Source: an uncultured Poribacteria bacterium (GTDB taxonomy: Bacteria > Poribacteria > WGA-4E > WGA-3G). From it: 64,000 nucleotides of DNA. The notes below the pieces were generated by a model, which did no database searches, was not told the origin of the DNA, and saw only the letters and a program-made list of their open reading frames with translations. Positions 51,487 through 59,196 of this stretch are shown here, piece after piece. Numbering within the stretch: the first letter of the stretch is position 1; each line of letters begins with the position of its first letter. Position numbers and translations under genes: made by a program. Location of the stretch: NCBI GenBank assembly GCA_951812525.1, contig OX638316.1:2598506-2662505 (forward strand), in the 5' to 3' direction.

Positions 51487-52360
51487 ATTCCTTAAGTCGT
51501 CCCCATGTGGTTGTGAGTTTTCCTTCTGCTTCGACTGCCAGTGGGATGCTGATCTTTGCGCCATTTTTACCCTCAAGATGATATGCGTTGCCTGATGCGT
51601 CTGAGAATTTCTGGTTTCCACTGAGTTCATCAAAATGCCACAACGCAATTGTCTTCCGGTCTTTGTTGAATTTATTCCGCGGTGTAAAACCTTGTTTTTC
51701 GACATCGTAACGAGCAACTGTCGAGATGCGTACTTCATCAATATATCCCGCAAAAGAGCCCCAAAAGCCGTCGCCGTGAGGTGTCTTAATTTTCTTTCCA
51801 AACCCACCAAGTGTAAAATCTTTTGGATGCTTGAGTGCCGAGAGATCGTGAGCGAGAGTTACGCCTTGCGGGACGGTCTTTGCGAGATCGTTGACAATAG
51901 TTGCTGTCTGTCCCCCTTTTGCCTGATATGCGACGTGATTCCATTGATTCGGGGAAAGTGCTATTGGGAGAAACCCTGTCGAACCGAGGTTTCCTCCAAT
52001 CCTAACATGCCCTTGAATTATTAGGAATAAATCACCCTTCTGCCACTTAATACGTTTCTTTATGTCCGCCCATCCGTCGTCATCGCTCACCGCCTCCATC
52101 CGCACCTGTTGGCTGAGAATCGTTGCGTATATATTCTCGGCAGGCGGTGTGGTCGGATATACCCACGCTTCGACAGTGAACTCGTCTGTGCCTTTCGGCA
52201 AGAGAACATCGAAGGTTTTAAAGTCTAAAACGGCATAGTCGTCCACTCCGTCAAGGACTAAGTAGTTTCCACCCGCCGGTGAAGCCGGTGGAAATGCTTT
52301 AGCACTCAGCGGAAGTAATATCAGTAAAAAGAGACAGGCAAGAATTTGTAGATATATCAT
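51485..52360 (-). CDS. Secreted LamG/concanavalin-like protein with TWG-type tail
   Basis: Signal peptide 1-22 (ending SAKAF) with GGAG set six bases before ATG 52360; the open frame to 52420 is not needed. A LamG domain spans about 30-265: NYLVLDGVDDYAVLDF, FTVEAWVYPTTPP, NQWNHVAYQAKGGQTATIVN, FWGSFAGYIDEVRISTVARY and KTIALWHFDEL, the standard phrases of Laminin_G_3. The end, VEAEGKLTTTWGRLKE, carries the shared C-terminal motif and the stop sits inside the open frame of the downstream BNR gene. Role: probable surface glycan or matrix binding. Confidence 0.85.
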   Translation of the reverse strand: MIYLQILACLFLLILLPLSAKAFPPASPAGGNYLVLDGVDDYAVLDFKTFDVLLPKGTDEFTVEAWVYPTTPPAENIYATILSQQVRMEAVSDDDGWADIKKRIKWQKGDLFLIIQGHVRIGGNLGSTGFLPIALSPNQWNHVAYQAKGGQTATIVNDLAKTVPQGVTLAHDLSALKHPKDFTLGGFGKKIKTPHGDGFWGSFAGYIDEVRISTVARYDVEKQGFTPRNKFNKDRKTIALWHFDELSGNQKFSDASGNAYHLEGKNGAKISIPLAVEAEGKLTTTWGRLKE

Positions 52361-52785
52361 CTTTTTCTCCAAATTTAACAACTCGCTAACCCCTAATCCT
52401 TGAAAGAAAAGGGCTATCAAACACGATATTAAAGTGAGATCCTTAAATTTAAAACTTTACTTTCTTGTTCTGTCATTAAAGATACAATTTTTAGGCAGAA
52501 AAGGTGCATAATCTGACAAAAAACAAGAAAAATTTGTGTTTTTACCTAAAAAATGGAAAATCTCTTGAAATTGTTGGTAGGTTTTAGAGAAAACAGCAGT
52601 CAGTTTTTCCTTAAAATAGGTAGGCTAGGTTTCCTAACATCGCTGGTTCCGACTGTATAGATAATTGTAAAATCTGCTATAGTACACAAAATAGCCAAAC
52701 CTCTGAAGAATTTTAATCCCTCAATAGCTTGGCTGTAATTATGAAACGGATTTTATTTTTTTGTCGGTTGACTTTTCAAGCGTGA
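52361..52785. other. Intergenic region with one decayed palindrome
   Basis: No gene is supported. GGCTAGGTTTCCTAACATCG (52623-52642) is a degenerate GGCGAGGTT palindrome, and ACTGTATAGATAATTGTAAA after it (from 52652) resembles ACTGTCTCGATAATCGTGAA near 39063, so the repeated unit extends beyond the palindrome. The rest is AT-rich. Confidence 0.5.
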
Positions 52786-53223
52786 TTAATGTTTTCGTAT
52801 CCAGAAGGTTAGCATCATGGTACCAGCTCCGATAACAGTTACAGTAGGGTAATACCACCACAAAAATCGTTTGCGTTTCTTCTCGATCGCTTCCCGCTGC
52901 TTTTGGATGTTCGCGATAGTTCTTTTCCCTTTTTCAATGGATGCAGGATCATCATTGAGCAGCATCCAACGCTCAACGAACAGTTCGTCCTCAGTGAGCT
53001 TCTGAATCTCAGCATGCCATTCATCCAATGGCGTCAACCAACGCCCCAAAACGTTAACGCTTAATCCCACGAGGATTGCGAGTCCTGTACGCGCGCCCCT
53101 TTCTTCACGGTTGTGTCGGTCATTTTCTGTTCTGCTCGGTGTAGCGACTGAAACGTTTGTCAATAGCATAGCAAATATTACCGTCCAAATGAGGGCAAGG
53201 CGCGGTACAAAAGCGAATGTCAT
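52786..53223 (-). CDS. Small membrane protein with charged helical middle
   Basis: The 145-residue product has an N-terminal hydrophobic segment (about 6-28, possibly a signal peptide), a basic stretch with NDRHNREERGART, a second weak hydrophobic segment (about 47-62, LAILVGLSVNVLGRWL), a coiled-coil-like middle (about 70-115, ending KQREAIEKKRKR) and a membrane helix at about 118-140 (WWYYPTVTVIGAGTMMLTFW). I do not recognise it. AGGAGAA precedes the start. It is monocistronic between LamG and the MOSC gene, which is read the other way. Confidence 0.55.
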   Translation of the reverse strand: MTFAFVPRLALIWTVIFAMLLTNVSVATPSRTENDRHNREERGARTGLAILVGLSVNVLGRWLTPLDEWHAEIQKLTEDELFVERWMLLNDDPASIEKGKRTIANIQKQREAIEKKRKRFLWWYYPTVTVIGAGTMMLTFWIRKH

Positions 53224-53449
53224 AATTTTTCTCCTGTGATTAAAAAAAACATCTCTTTAGTACATAATAGTGTTGGTGAAATTGTTGAGGGTTCTGTAGT
53301 TGATGTAAGATTGAGGACAATCGATAAGACTCCGCCATCTTTTTACCGATGCCTACGTCTCCTTTGTTAGGTTCCTTAATAAATTCCTTCAAAAATCATT
53401 TATAGTGCCCCGAAACCGATTTTCCCTTAAAATAGGCAGAGGCATTTAG

Positions 53450-53481
53450 TTCTTCTGTAGGAGGGAACTCCGATTCCCGAC
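53450..53481. repeat. Interspersed GTAGGAGGGAACTCC-type palindrome
   Basis: Same unit as the tandem pair at 41772 (TTCTTCTGTAGGAGGGAACT then CCGATTCCCGAC). It lies directly before a heptanucleotide tract. Upstream, 53224-53449 shows nothing further. Confidence 0.65.
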
Positions 53482-53482
53482 T

Positions 53483-53517
53483 GCCAGCCGTTAATTGCCA
53501 ATCGCCAAAAACCTAAT
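53483..53517 (+). repeat. Heptanucleotide repeat tract (5 units) upstream of the MOSC promoter
   Basis: GCCAGCC, GTTAATT, GCCAATC, GCCAAAA, ACCTAAT. The tract ends 15 bases before the -35 box. Confidence 0.6.
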
Positions 53518-53532
53518 ACCCCTATCTTTCTC

Positions 53533-53561
53533 TTGACACAACTTAAAAAAATCTATATATT
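53533..53561 (+). promoter_or_regulatory. Sigma70-type promoter giving a probable leaderless mRNA
   Basis: TTGACA (53533-53538), 17-base spacer, TATATT (53556-53561). The MOSC ATG at 53571 is only nine bases after the -10 box and there is no ribosome site, so the transcript should start at or just before the start codon. Confidence 0.65.
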
Positions 53562-53570
53562 AAAGCGTAT

Positions 53571-54212
53571 ATGAAACTCTTATCTGTAAACGTCTCAAAA
53601 CCGAAGTCTATCCAATACGGCGGCAAGACCATCAAAACCGGAATCTTCAAAGTACCGGTGTCAGGTACCGTTATGCTCAGGGAAAAGAATATTGACGGTG
53701 ATGGACAAGGCGATCTGCGGGTACACGGCGGCACTTATAAAGCCATCTACGGGTATCCGTTTGAGCATTATACCCACTGGCAACAGGAATTGCAAAGAGA
53801 CGATCTGACTTATGGACAGTTTGGTGAAAATCTCACCGTTGAAGGTCTGCTGGAAGACGCAGTTCACATAGGCGATGTCTTTCAGATAGGTTCAACGGTA
53901 AAATTACAAATTACCCAACCGCGCGTGCCTTGTTTCAAACTGGCGTACAAAATGGGACTGCCGGAATTTCCCAAGCAGTTTTTAGAGAGTCGGCGCGTCG
54001 GTTTCTATTTTCGGGTGCTTGAAGAAGGTGAAATCACTGCTGGCGATACGATTGCACGTATTGATATGGCATCAGAAACGATGAGCGTCACGGAAATAGT
54101 GAACCTGCGCTATTTTGATACGGACAACCACGAGAAAATTGCACGAGCCAGAAAACTACCGGCCCTCTCTCCGAGTTGGAAGCGGGATTTCACGAAGATT
54201 CTAAACAGATGA
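53571..54212 (+). CDS. MOSC-domain protein (YiiM type)
   Basis: The 213-residue protein matches YiiM-type MOSC proteins: [19 protein letters not shown] start, [20 protein letters not shown] about 42-61, [20 protein letters not shown] about 83-102 and [14 protein letters not shown] with the conserved Cys (about 123) that contacts the molybdenum cofactor. YiiM reduces N-hydroxylated purines and related compounds in E. coli; the same may hold here. The C-terminal 50 residues form the usual helical tail. It overlaps the next start codon by four bases (ATGA). Confidence 0.88.
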   Translation: MKLLSVNVSKPKSIQYGGKTIKTGIFKVPVSGTVMLREKNIDGDGQGDLRVHGGTYKAIYGYPFEHYTHWQQELQRDDLTYGQFGENLTVEGLLEDAVHIGDVFQIGSTVKLQITQPRVPCFKLAYKMGLPEFPKQFLESRRVGFYFRVLEEGEITAGDTIARIDMASETMSVTEIVNLRYFDTDNHEKIARARKLPALSPSWKRDFTKILNR

Positions 54213-54940
54213 ATATTTTTAAAGCAACAACCAAACGTGAAACGAGCGAAGCCGCAGCACATCTCGCAAGTAAAAAGCTTCGTGAGGCATTGGATACAAA
54301 GGGACATGCTAGTTTCATCGTCGCCACCGGCGCTTCCCAATTTGACTTCCTTGCTGCACTCACTGCTGACGAGGCAATTGACTGGAGCAACACGACGATG
54401 TTCCATCTCGACGAGTACATCGGCATCCCTGAGACACATCCCGCAAGTTTTCGCAAGTACCTCCGAGAACGCCTTGTGGACATCGCTCATCCCGGAACGG
54501 TTCATTTCTTGGATGGCGAAGCAGACGAACCGCAAGCCGAATGTGATCGGCTCAATCAGGTTATCTCGCAACATCAAATCGACGTAGCGTTTGTGGGTAT
54601 TGGTGAGAACGGACACCTCGCCTTCAACGATCCACCAGCAGATTTTGATACGGAAGATCCTTATATCCTCGTTGAATTGGATGAGGCGTGTCGCCTCCAA
54701 CAGGTGGGTGAAGGCTGGTTCAAAGGACTTGATGATGTGCCGAGCCAAGCAATTTCGATGTCCATCCGTCAGATCCTGAAGGCACAGACAATTGTCTGCA
54801 CTGTGCCAGATGAACGGAAAGCGGAGGCAGTGCGGAATTGTTTACACGGTGAGATAACACCGATGCACCCCGCTTCAATCTTGCAGACGCACTCGGACTG
54901 TTCAGTATTTCTCGACGCAGGCTCGGCATCTCTGTTATAG
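54209..54940 (+). CDS. nagB: Glucosamine-6-phosphate deaminase/6-phosphogluconolactonase-like protein
   Basis: NagB converts glucosamine 6-phosphate to fructose 6-phosphate and ammonia. The 243-residue protein has [20 protein letters not shown] at the start, [14 protein letters not shown] for phosphate binding, the catalytic Asp in [12 protein letters not shown], and [18 protein letters not shown] with Asp, His and later Glu for ring opening; [19 protein letters not shown] closes it. The start overlaps the MOSC stop, so translation is coupled. No nagA or PTS gene is near. Distinguishing NagB from close relatives needs residues beyond these motifs. Confidence 0.88.
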   Translation: MNIFKATTKRETSEAAAHLASKKLREALDTKGHASFIVATGASQFDFLAALTADEAIDWSNTTMFHLDEYIGIPETHPASFRKYLRERLVDIAHPGTVHFLDGEADEPQAECDRLNQVISQHQIDVAFVGIGENGHLAFNDPPADFDTEDPYILVELDEACRLQQVGEGWFKGLDDVPSQAISMSIRQILKAQTIVCTVPDERKAEAVRNCLHGEITPMHPASILQTHSDCSVFLDAGSASLL

Positions 54941-54969
54941 GCGGAGTTAACAACACCGCTCGGTAGATT

Positions 54970-55698
54970 CTAACGTGCCACTTTGATTTGTCCCCAGGTC
55001 ACAGCGAGTTTGTCTTCGGGTGCGACATCAAATGGAATCTGACCCAAAGCGTAAAGGATTGAACGGTGGATGAGTTCCCATCCATCGTCGGTTACCATCT
55101 GCCAACCAGTAGAATGGGGCCAAATGTTGACGTGTATCGCTTTCGTGGAGCCTTTAATCGTTTTCGCACCTTTCTCATAGACAGAAATGGCAACGAAATC
55201 GTCATTATCGGCGCGCACGGCTAATACATCAATATCGCCTTCAAAACCGTTACATGTCATCAGTGATGCTGCTGGTTTGCTGACTGTGATTTTATCCTTG
55301 AAACCTTCGGTGATTGGATGGTCAGTGTTGGCGATAGTTAAATCGTCGCCTGCATCAGAGTTGAACGTCCCATCTGGAGCGAACCCCATGTCATCGTAAG
55401 TCCATGTTTCGGCATTGACAACCGGGATCGCTGAGTCTTCGTAAGCGTCCAGAATGTTGGCACTTGATGATGATTCTGAAATAAAAACAAAATCGATACC
55501 CGCGAGATTACCTGGATGTTTCGCCAAGTGCTCACGCAGTTCAATTTCATAACCCCACTCCTCAAGGTAGTCCACGAGCAAAATGTCCTTCGGATCGGGC
55601 TCACCGGAACCAACAAGCAACAACTTTTCACCTGCAGCATTTACTGTCCCTGTAGCAAGAAGTAGCACAAGCATTGGTAAGAAAAAGTAACGATACAT
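54970..55698 (-). CDS. Secreted ThuA/amidotransferase-fold-like protein with TWG-type tail
   Basis: Signal peptide 1-21 (ending NAAGE). The mature part begins KLLLVGSGEPDPKDILLVDY, then EWGYEIELREH, GIDFVFISESSSSANIL about 70, NTDHPITEGFKDKITV about 128, and MVTDDGWELIHRSILYALGQ about 205. This arrangement resembles ThuA-like/class I amidotransferase-fold proteins, where a late His-Gly-type site is common, but catalytic residues are not evident. The end VAPEDKLAVTWGQIKVAR is the shared C-terminal motif. GGAGGAAG lies about ten bases before the start. Confidence 0.7.
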   Translation of the reverse strand: MYRYFFLPMLVLLLATGTVNAAGEKLLLVGSGEPDPKDILLVDYLEEWGYEIELREHLAKHPGNLAGIDFVFISESSSSANILDAYEDSAIPVVNAETWTYDDMGFAPDGTFNSDAGDDLTIANTDHPITEGFKDKITVSKPAASLMTCNGFEGDIDVLAVRADNDDFVAISVYEKGAKTIKGSTKAIHVNIWPHSTGWQMVTDDGWELIHRSILYALGQIPFDVAPEDKLAVTWGQIKVAR

Positions 55699-55944
55699 GA
55701 GAAAAATCTTCCTCCTTTTGGTTTTTACTTTGAGAGTGTAGTGCCTTTGCGCAGTCGCTTATAGCATTCCAAGCGCGGCGCAAATCTTGGTAATCTAATG
55801 AATCGTAATTTCACGAATCTCAGTTTAGGCTTGATTGAATATACCCTACGTCACGATACGAGAAATGTCAAGCCTTTTTGATTGAATCTCTATGCAAACA
55901 TTGAGTTTCACATGCTTTAAATCTAGCGCAAATGGAGAGTGTGC

Positions 55945-57006
55945 ATGAAAGATCCGATTAAAGTTGGAATCATTGGTGTCGGAGGAACGATCGGCAGTAC
56001 AACCGCTGTTCTCGCCGCAGAGCCGAATGTCCAACTCGTCGCTTTGGCAGATCCAGACCCAGCCCGTAGGAAAAGGGTCTTGGATGGAATCAAAGGTGTC
56101 CGTGTTTTTGACGATTATCGGCAGATGTTTGATGCCTGTGATTTGGATGCAGTTTGCATTGGGCTTCCAACGTGGATGCACGCCCCCGTCTCACAAGAGG
56201 CGGTCGAGCTTGGGCTGCATGTCCTCTGCGAAAAACCACCCTCAAATGATGCAGCAGAACTCATACCGGTCACACAACTTGCCGCAGACAAAGGACTAAT
56301 CTATATGTTTGTCCGGCAATCGCGTTTTACCTCCCAGTTGATGGAAGGTCGCAGACTTGTGAAAGCCAGGGAACTCGGTGATGTATACTACGCTGAAACT
56401 CGGTGGATACGCACACGGTGGTGTTCTGCCCGCGGATGGCGGCACGATAAAGCAAAGGGTGGCGGTGTCCTACTCGATCTCGGTATTCACGCCATTGACA
56501 ACGTCTGGTTTATGATGGACTGTCCACGTCCTACGGAGGTTATGGCTGGACTATACTGCACGTTTGTCCACCTCGCACCCCCTGAACAAACCTACACCGC
56601 CGATGATGCCGCATGTGGGTTTGTCCGATTTGAAAATGGATGTACGCTACACTTTGCTGTCGCATTTTCCTTGAATACCACCAACCGACACACTCCAGCA
56701 GCCGGAAGCGATCTCGTCAAAAGCGAGATTCAGGAGTTTCATCTCTACGGCACGAAGGCAGGACTTGAAAGCGGAAAACTGTTGGTCGGAACACCAGATG
56801 GTGTTAAGGTCAAACCGATCAAATCACCACCGCAAAAGGCAAATGAAGTAACACTTCAGGCACGAGAATTCATCCGAGCGATCCGAGAAGAGGATGAACC
56901 TCTCAATCCCGGTTCGCAAGCTGTAATGTTAATGCAGATGCTCGATGCAGCGATGAAGTCAAGCGAAATAGGCAGTGCCGTTGCAATTCAGCCAGTAGAT
57001 TCATAA
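55945..57006 (+). CDS. Gfo/Idh/MocA-family oxidoreductase (1)
   Basis: The 353-residue protein has a Rossmann motif GIIGVGGTIGSTTAVLA (9-25), ALADPDPARRK, VCIGLPTWMHAPVSQEAVEL about 73-92 and LCEKPPSND about 98 with the EKP Lys, then a C-terminal domain with GGGVLLDLGIHAIDNVWFMM about 173, where the His of GIHAID is the usual active-site position. Family members oxidise or reduce sugars, inositols or similar. GGAGAG precedes ATG 55945. It begins the sugar/xenobiotic gene group and is followed 90 bases later by a PhyH gene on the same strand. Confidence 0.88.
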   Translation: MKDPIKVGIIGVGGTIGSTTAVLAAEPNVQLVALADPDPARRKRVLDGIKGVRVFDDYRQMFDACDLDAVCIGLPTWMHAPVSQEAVELGLHVLCEKPPSNDAAELIPVTQLAADKGLIYMFVRQSRFTSQLMEGRRLVKARELGDVYYAETRWIRTRWCSARGWRHDKAKGGGVLLDLGIHAIDNVWFMMDCPRPTEVMAGLYCTFVHLAPPEQTYTADDAACGFVRFENGCTLHFAVAFSLNTTNRHTPAAGSDLVKSEIQEFHLYGTKAGLESGKLLVGTPDGVKVKPIKSPPQKANEVTLQAREFIRAIREEDEPLNPGSQAVMLMQMLDAAMKSSEIGSAVAIQPVDS

Positions 57007-57096
57007 CCGTATTTTCGTTTTGGGACCTATACAGAAACAGATTTGGCGACGGGCGAGCATGAGGCATCGCCCTTATAGGAAGGATGGGGATTCGCA

Positions 57097-57999
57097 ATGT
57101 CTACGCAACGCAATTCAGAAGCACCTCAACAAGGCGGACTCACACCGCAACAAAAGCAGCAATTCCACGACGACGGCTTCCTGTTTGTCCGAGACCTACT
57201 CCCAACTCAAGCCCTTCAACCCCTGATTGATGAGTTGTCGCAATTAGTTGATGATGGCACGTGTGCTGCAGTTGAACAAGGGGTCCTTGACGCATCAGAC
57301 ACTTATGATAACGAACCCTTTGAAACACGACTCGGATTAGTATCAAATGCCTGCTCTGACCCGAACTGGATTTGGAGTAACTATTTCCGCGATCAGAAAA
57401 TTCGGACCGCTGGAATGTTCACACTCAGAACTGCCCCTTCACTCCTTGATGTCGTTGCCTCACTCATCGGTGAGGAAATCTTAGCGCATCCGCAGTTTAA
57501 TTTCCGTGCTAAATTGCCAAACCAAGACATTACGGTCATCCCGTGGCATCAAGATTTAGCATATCTCATACCCGAAGAAGCAGGAGATACGCTGGTTGTG
57601 AACGTCTGGCTGCCGCTCGTTCAGGCGACTGAGGAAAATGGATGCATGCAGGTTATCCGTGGCTCACACCGCTTCAACCTAATTAATCACAACTTCCAAG
57701 ACCAGACCCCAGGGCATACGGGTGGTAAAGGCATCAGTGATATCGAACTACCCCCCGGCGATGTCGTCACTGCCGAGATGGATGTGGGTGATATCTTGCT
57801 AACGAGTGAGCGCGTCGTACACCGTGGTCTCCCAAACCGCGCCGATACAGTCCGTTGGAGCGTTGATACGCGTTATAGCCAAATCGGTTTGCCAACTGGT
57901 CGAGCGAACGTTCCGGGTTTCGTTGCTCGGAGTCAGGAAAATCCTGAGCGCATTGCCAAGTCGCATTACGACTGGAACCAGCTGTTTGCGTCAAACTAA
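57097..57999 (+). CDS. Phytanoyl-CoA dioxygenase (PhyH) family protein
   Basis: The 300-residue protein is a non-haem Fe(II)/2-oxoglutarate oxygenase of the PhyH family: QFHDDGFLFVRDLL about 24-37, iron ligands His and Asp in VIPWHQDLAY about 150-159, VNVWLPLVQATEENGCMQVI about 168 (the typical EENGCM stretch), GSHRFN and a late His in RVVHRGLPN with Arg RWSVDTRY for 2-oxoglutarate. The substrate is not fixed; PhyH proteins are abundant in sponge-associated bacteria of this kind. Its stop overlaps the stop of the convergent Gfo/Idh-like gene by a few bases. Confidence 0.9.
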   Translation: MSTQRNSEAPQQGGLTPQQKQQFHDDGFLFVRDLLPTQALQPLIDELSQLVDDGTCAAVEQGVLDASDTYDNEPFETRLGLVSNACSDPNWIWSNYFRDQKIRTAGMFTLRTAPSLLDVVASLIGEEILAHPQFNFRAKLPNQDITVIPWHQDLAYLIPEEAGDTLVVNVWLPLVQATEENGCMQVIRGSHRFNLINHNFQDQTPGHTGGKGISDIELPPGDVVTAEMDVGDILLTSERVVHRGLPNRADTVRWSVDTRYSQIGLPTGRANVPGFVARSQENPERIAKSHYDWNQLFASN

Positions 58000-59024
58000 A
58001 TGTCCCCGAACTTTTTCCGAAATAACGCCACGATATCGTGGTCAGGGTGATTCGGGAGTTCAACCGGTGCTGTCCAGTCTTCGGCGACATCTGTTAATCT
58101 CACAGGCTTGCCGTCATTTTCCAAAACCGATTTCCACCCGGCGAGGAAAACATTCGTTTTATGTAAAATCTGCGCAAAGGTTTGAGGCATCTCATTGTGC
58201 AATGCCATATTCTGGAACGCCCAAATCGTTGGCACCCAAATCTCTGTCTTGTCGAACGGATAGCCGGTCCCCGTGTAGATTCTAAAATTCTCACCACCGT
58301 ATGCTTCTTGTGTATGAATCTGAACCGTTCCCCAAGAACCACTCACCTGATGGAGTGTGCCGTAGAATTGCCGACCATCGTTGTCAACATGCTCAAGCGT
58401 AATGACACCCGGCGGACTATGCCAACTGTTCGCTTGATACCCCACTGACACAACGCTGTTCCCGGCTTCCGCTATCGCCTTACAGACCATGTAAACACCG
58501 TGAATCCCGTGTGTTGGATAGTCGTCAAACGAATTAGTTGCGGTATAGCAGACAATTTGTTTGTCGCTTGCCCACGCCTTAGCACGTGAGATAGCATCGT
58601 TGTGCTCATGGCTTGACGGTGCTAGAATTGTTGCACCGTGCTTTTCTGCGAGTTCGATCATCTGCTGCGCTTTTGCGAGAGAGTTTGCAAAGGGTCGGTT
58701 AATCAGATTCGGCAAGCCTGCTTCAAGATAGGGTTCGTGGAGAATATGGTTCCACGGATGATTGTAGTAGCCCCCGGAGATCACGCCGTCTACCTTTCCC
58801 AACATATCATCAAAATTCTTGACAACTTCGCAACCGTAGGGCGCAGCGACCGCTTGTGCTTTCTCGTATTCAATGTCCCAGCAGTGAGTGATTCGCATAC
58901 CTGTGAAAGGTGTATCTTTTTCACCTGGACGCGGATTGATATGCGGTGCCCAGAGCGGCATGTGCGAATACGAATCAACGTTCAGAAATCCAACACGGAA
59001 AGGTTCAGAATTAGATACTTGCAT
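57996..59024 (-). CDS. Gfo/Idh/MocA-like protein with altered cofactor motif (2)
   Basis: The 342-residue protein keeps the Gfo/Idh outline (LGKVDGVISGGYYNHPWNHI about 72, YLEAGLPNLINRPFANSL about 96, HGATILAPSSHEHNDAISRA about 118). However, the first loop reads GFLNVDSYSHMPLW, without the Gly-x-Gly-x-x-Gly motif, and INRPFA takes the place of the EKP motif. It may therefore not bind NAD(P) in the usual way. A GGGAGAG ribosome site supports the start. Its 3' end meets the PhyH gene tail to tail with four bases of overlap. Confidence 0.78.
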   Translation of the reverse strand: MQVSNSEPFRVGFLNVDSYSHMPLWAPHINPRPGEKDTPFTGMRITHCWDIEYEKAQAVAAPYGCEVVKNFDDMLGKVDGVISGGYYNHPWNHILHEPYLEAGLPNLINRPFANSLAKAQQMIELAEKHGATILAPSSHEHNDAISRAKAWASDKQIVCYTATNSFDDYPTHGIHGVYMVCKAIAEAGNSVVSVGYQANSWHSPPGVITLEHVDNDGRQFYGTLHQVSGSWGTVQIHTQEAYGGENFRIYTGTGYPFDKTEIWVPTIWAFQNMALHNEMPQTFAQILHKTNVFLAGWKSVLENDGKPVRLTDVAEDWTAPVELPNHPDHDIVALFRKKFGDI

Positions 59025-59050
59025 AACTCTCTCCCTTTATTACCATATAG

Positions 59051-59158
59051 GCGTAGTAGGTTGGGTTGAGCGGGCATAAAAAACGAGCGGTTGTGACGCA
59101 AGAAACTTCGCATTTTTAAGATGCTTGAATGTTTCCAGATACCAGCGAAACCCAACGC
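59051..59158. repeat. MITE-like element with GTTGGGTT/AACCCAAC ends (copy 2)
   Basis: Begins GCGTAGTAGGTTGGGTTGAG and ends ACCAGCGAAACCCAACGC; 108 bases. The interior keeps phrases of copy 1 (CATAAAAAA, TTGTGACGCA, a CTTCGCATTTTTAAGATGCT-like stretch), so the two copies come from one element, though they have drifted. Confidence 0.75.
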
Positions 59159-59164
59159 TTCAAT

Positions 59165-59192
59165 ACTGACAGCTGATTGCTGACCGCCGACC
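59165..59192 (+). repeat. Heptanucleotide repeat tract (4 units)
   Basis: ACTGACA, GCTGATT, GCTGACC, GCCGACC, directly after the MITE-like element and four bases before the stop of the minus-strand gene. Here it is not upstream of a plus-strand promoter. Confidence 0.6.
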
Positions 59193-59196
59193 GCTT

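Noticed and set aside
51487-51810. N-terminal 108 residues of the BNR frame as true coding sequence
   Set aside because: They are an out-of-frame reading of the LamG gene's 3' end, without signal peptide, ribosome site or domain; only the part after 51486 looks like real protein.
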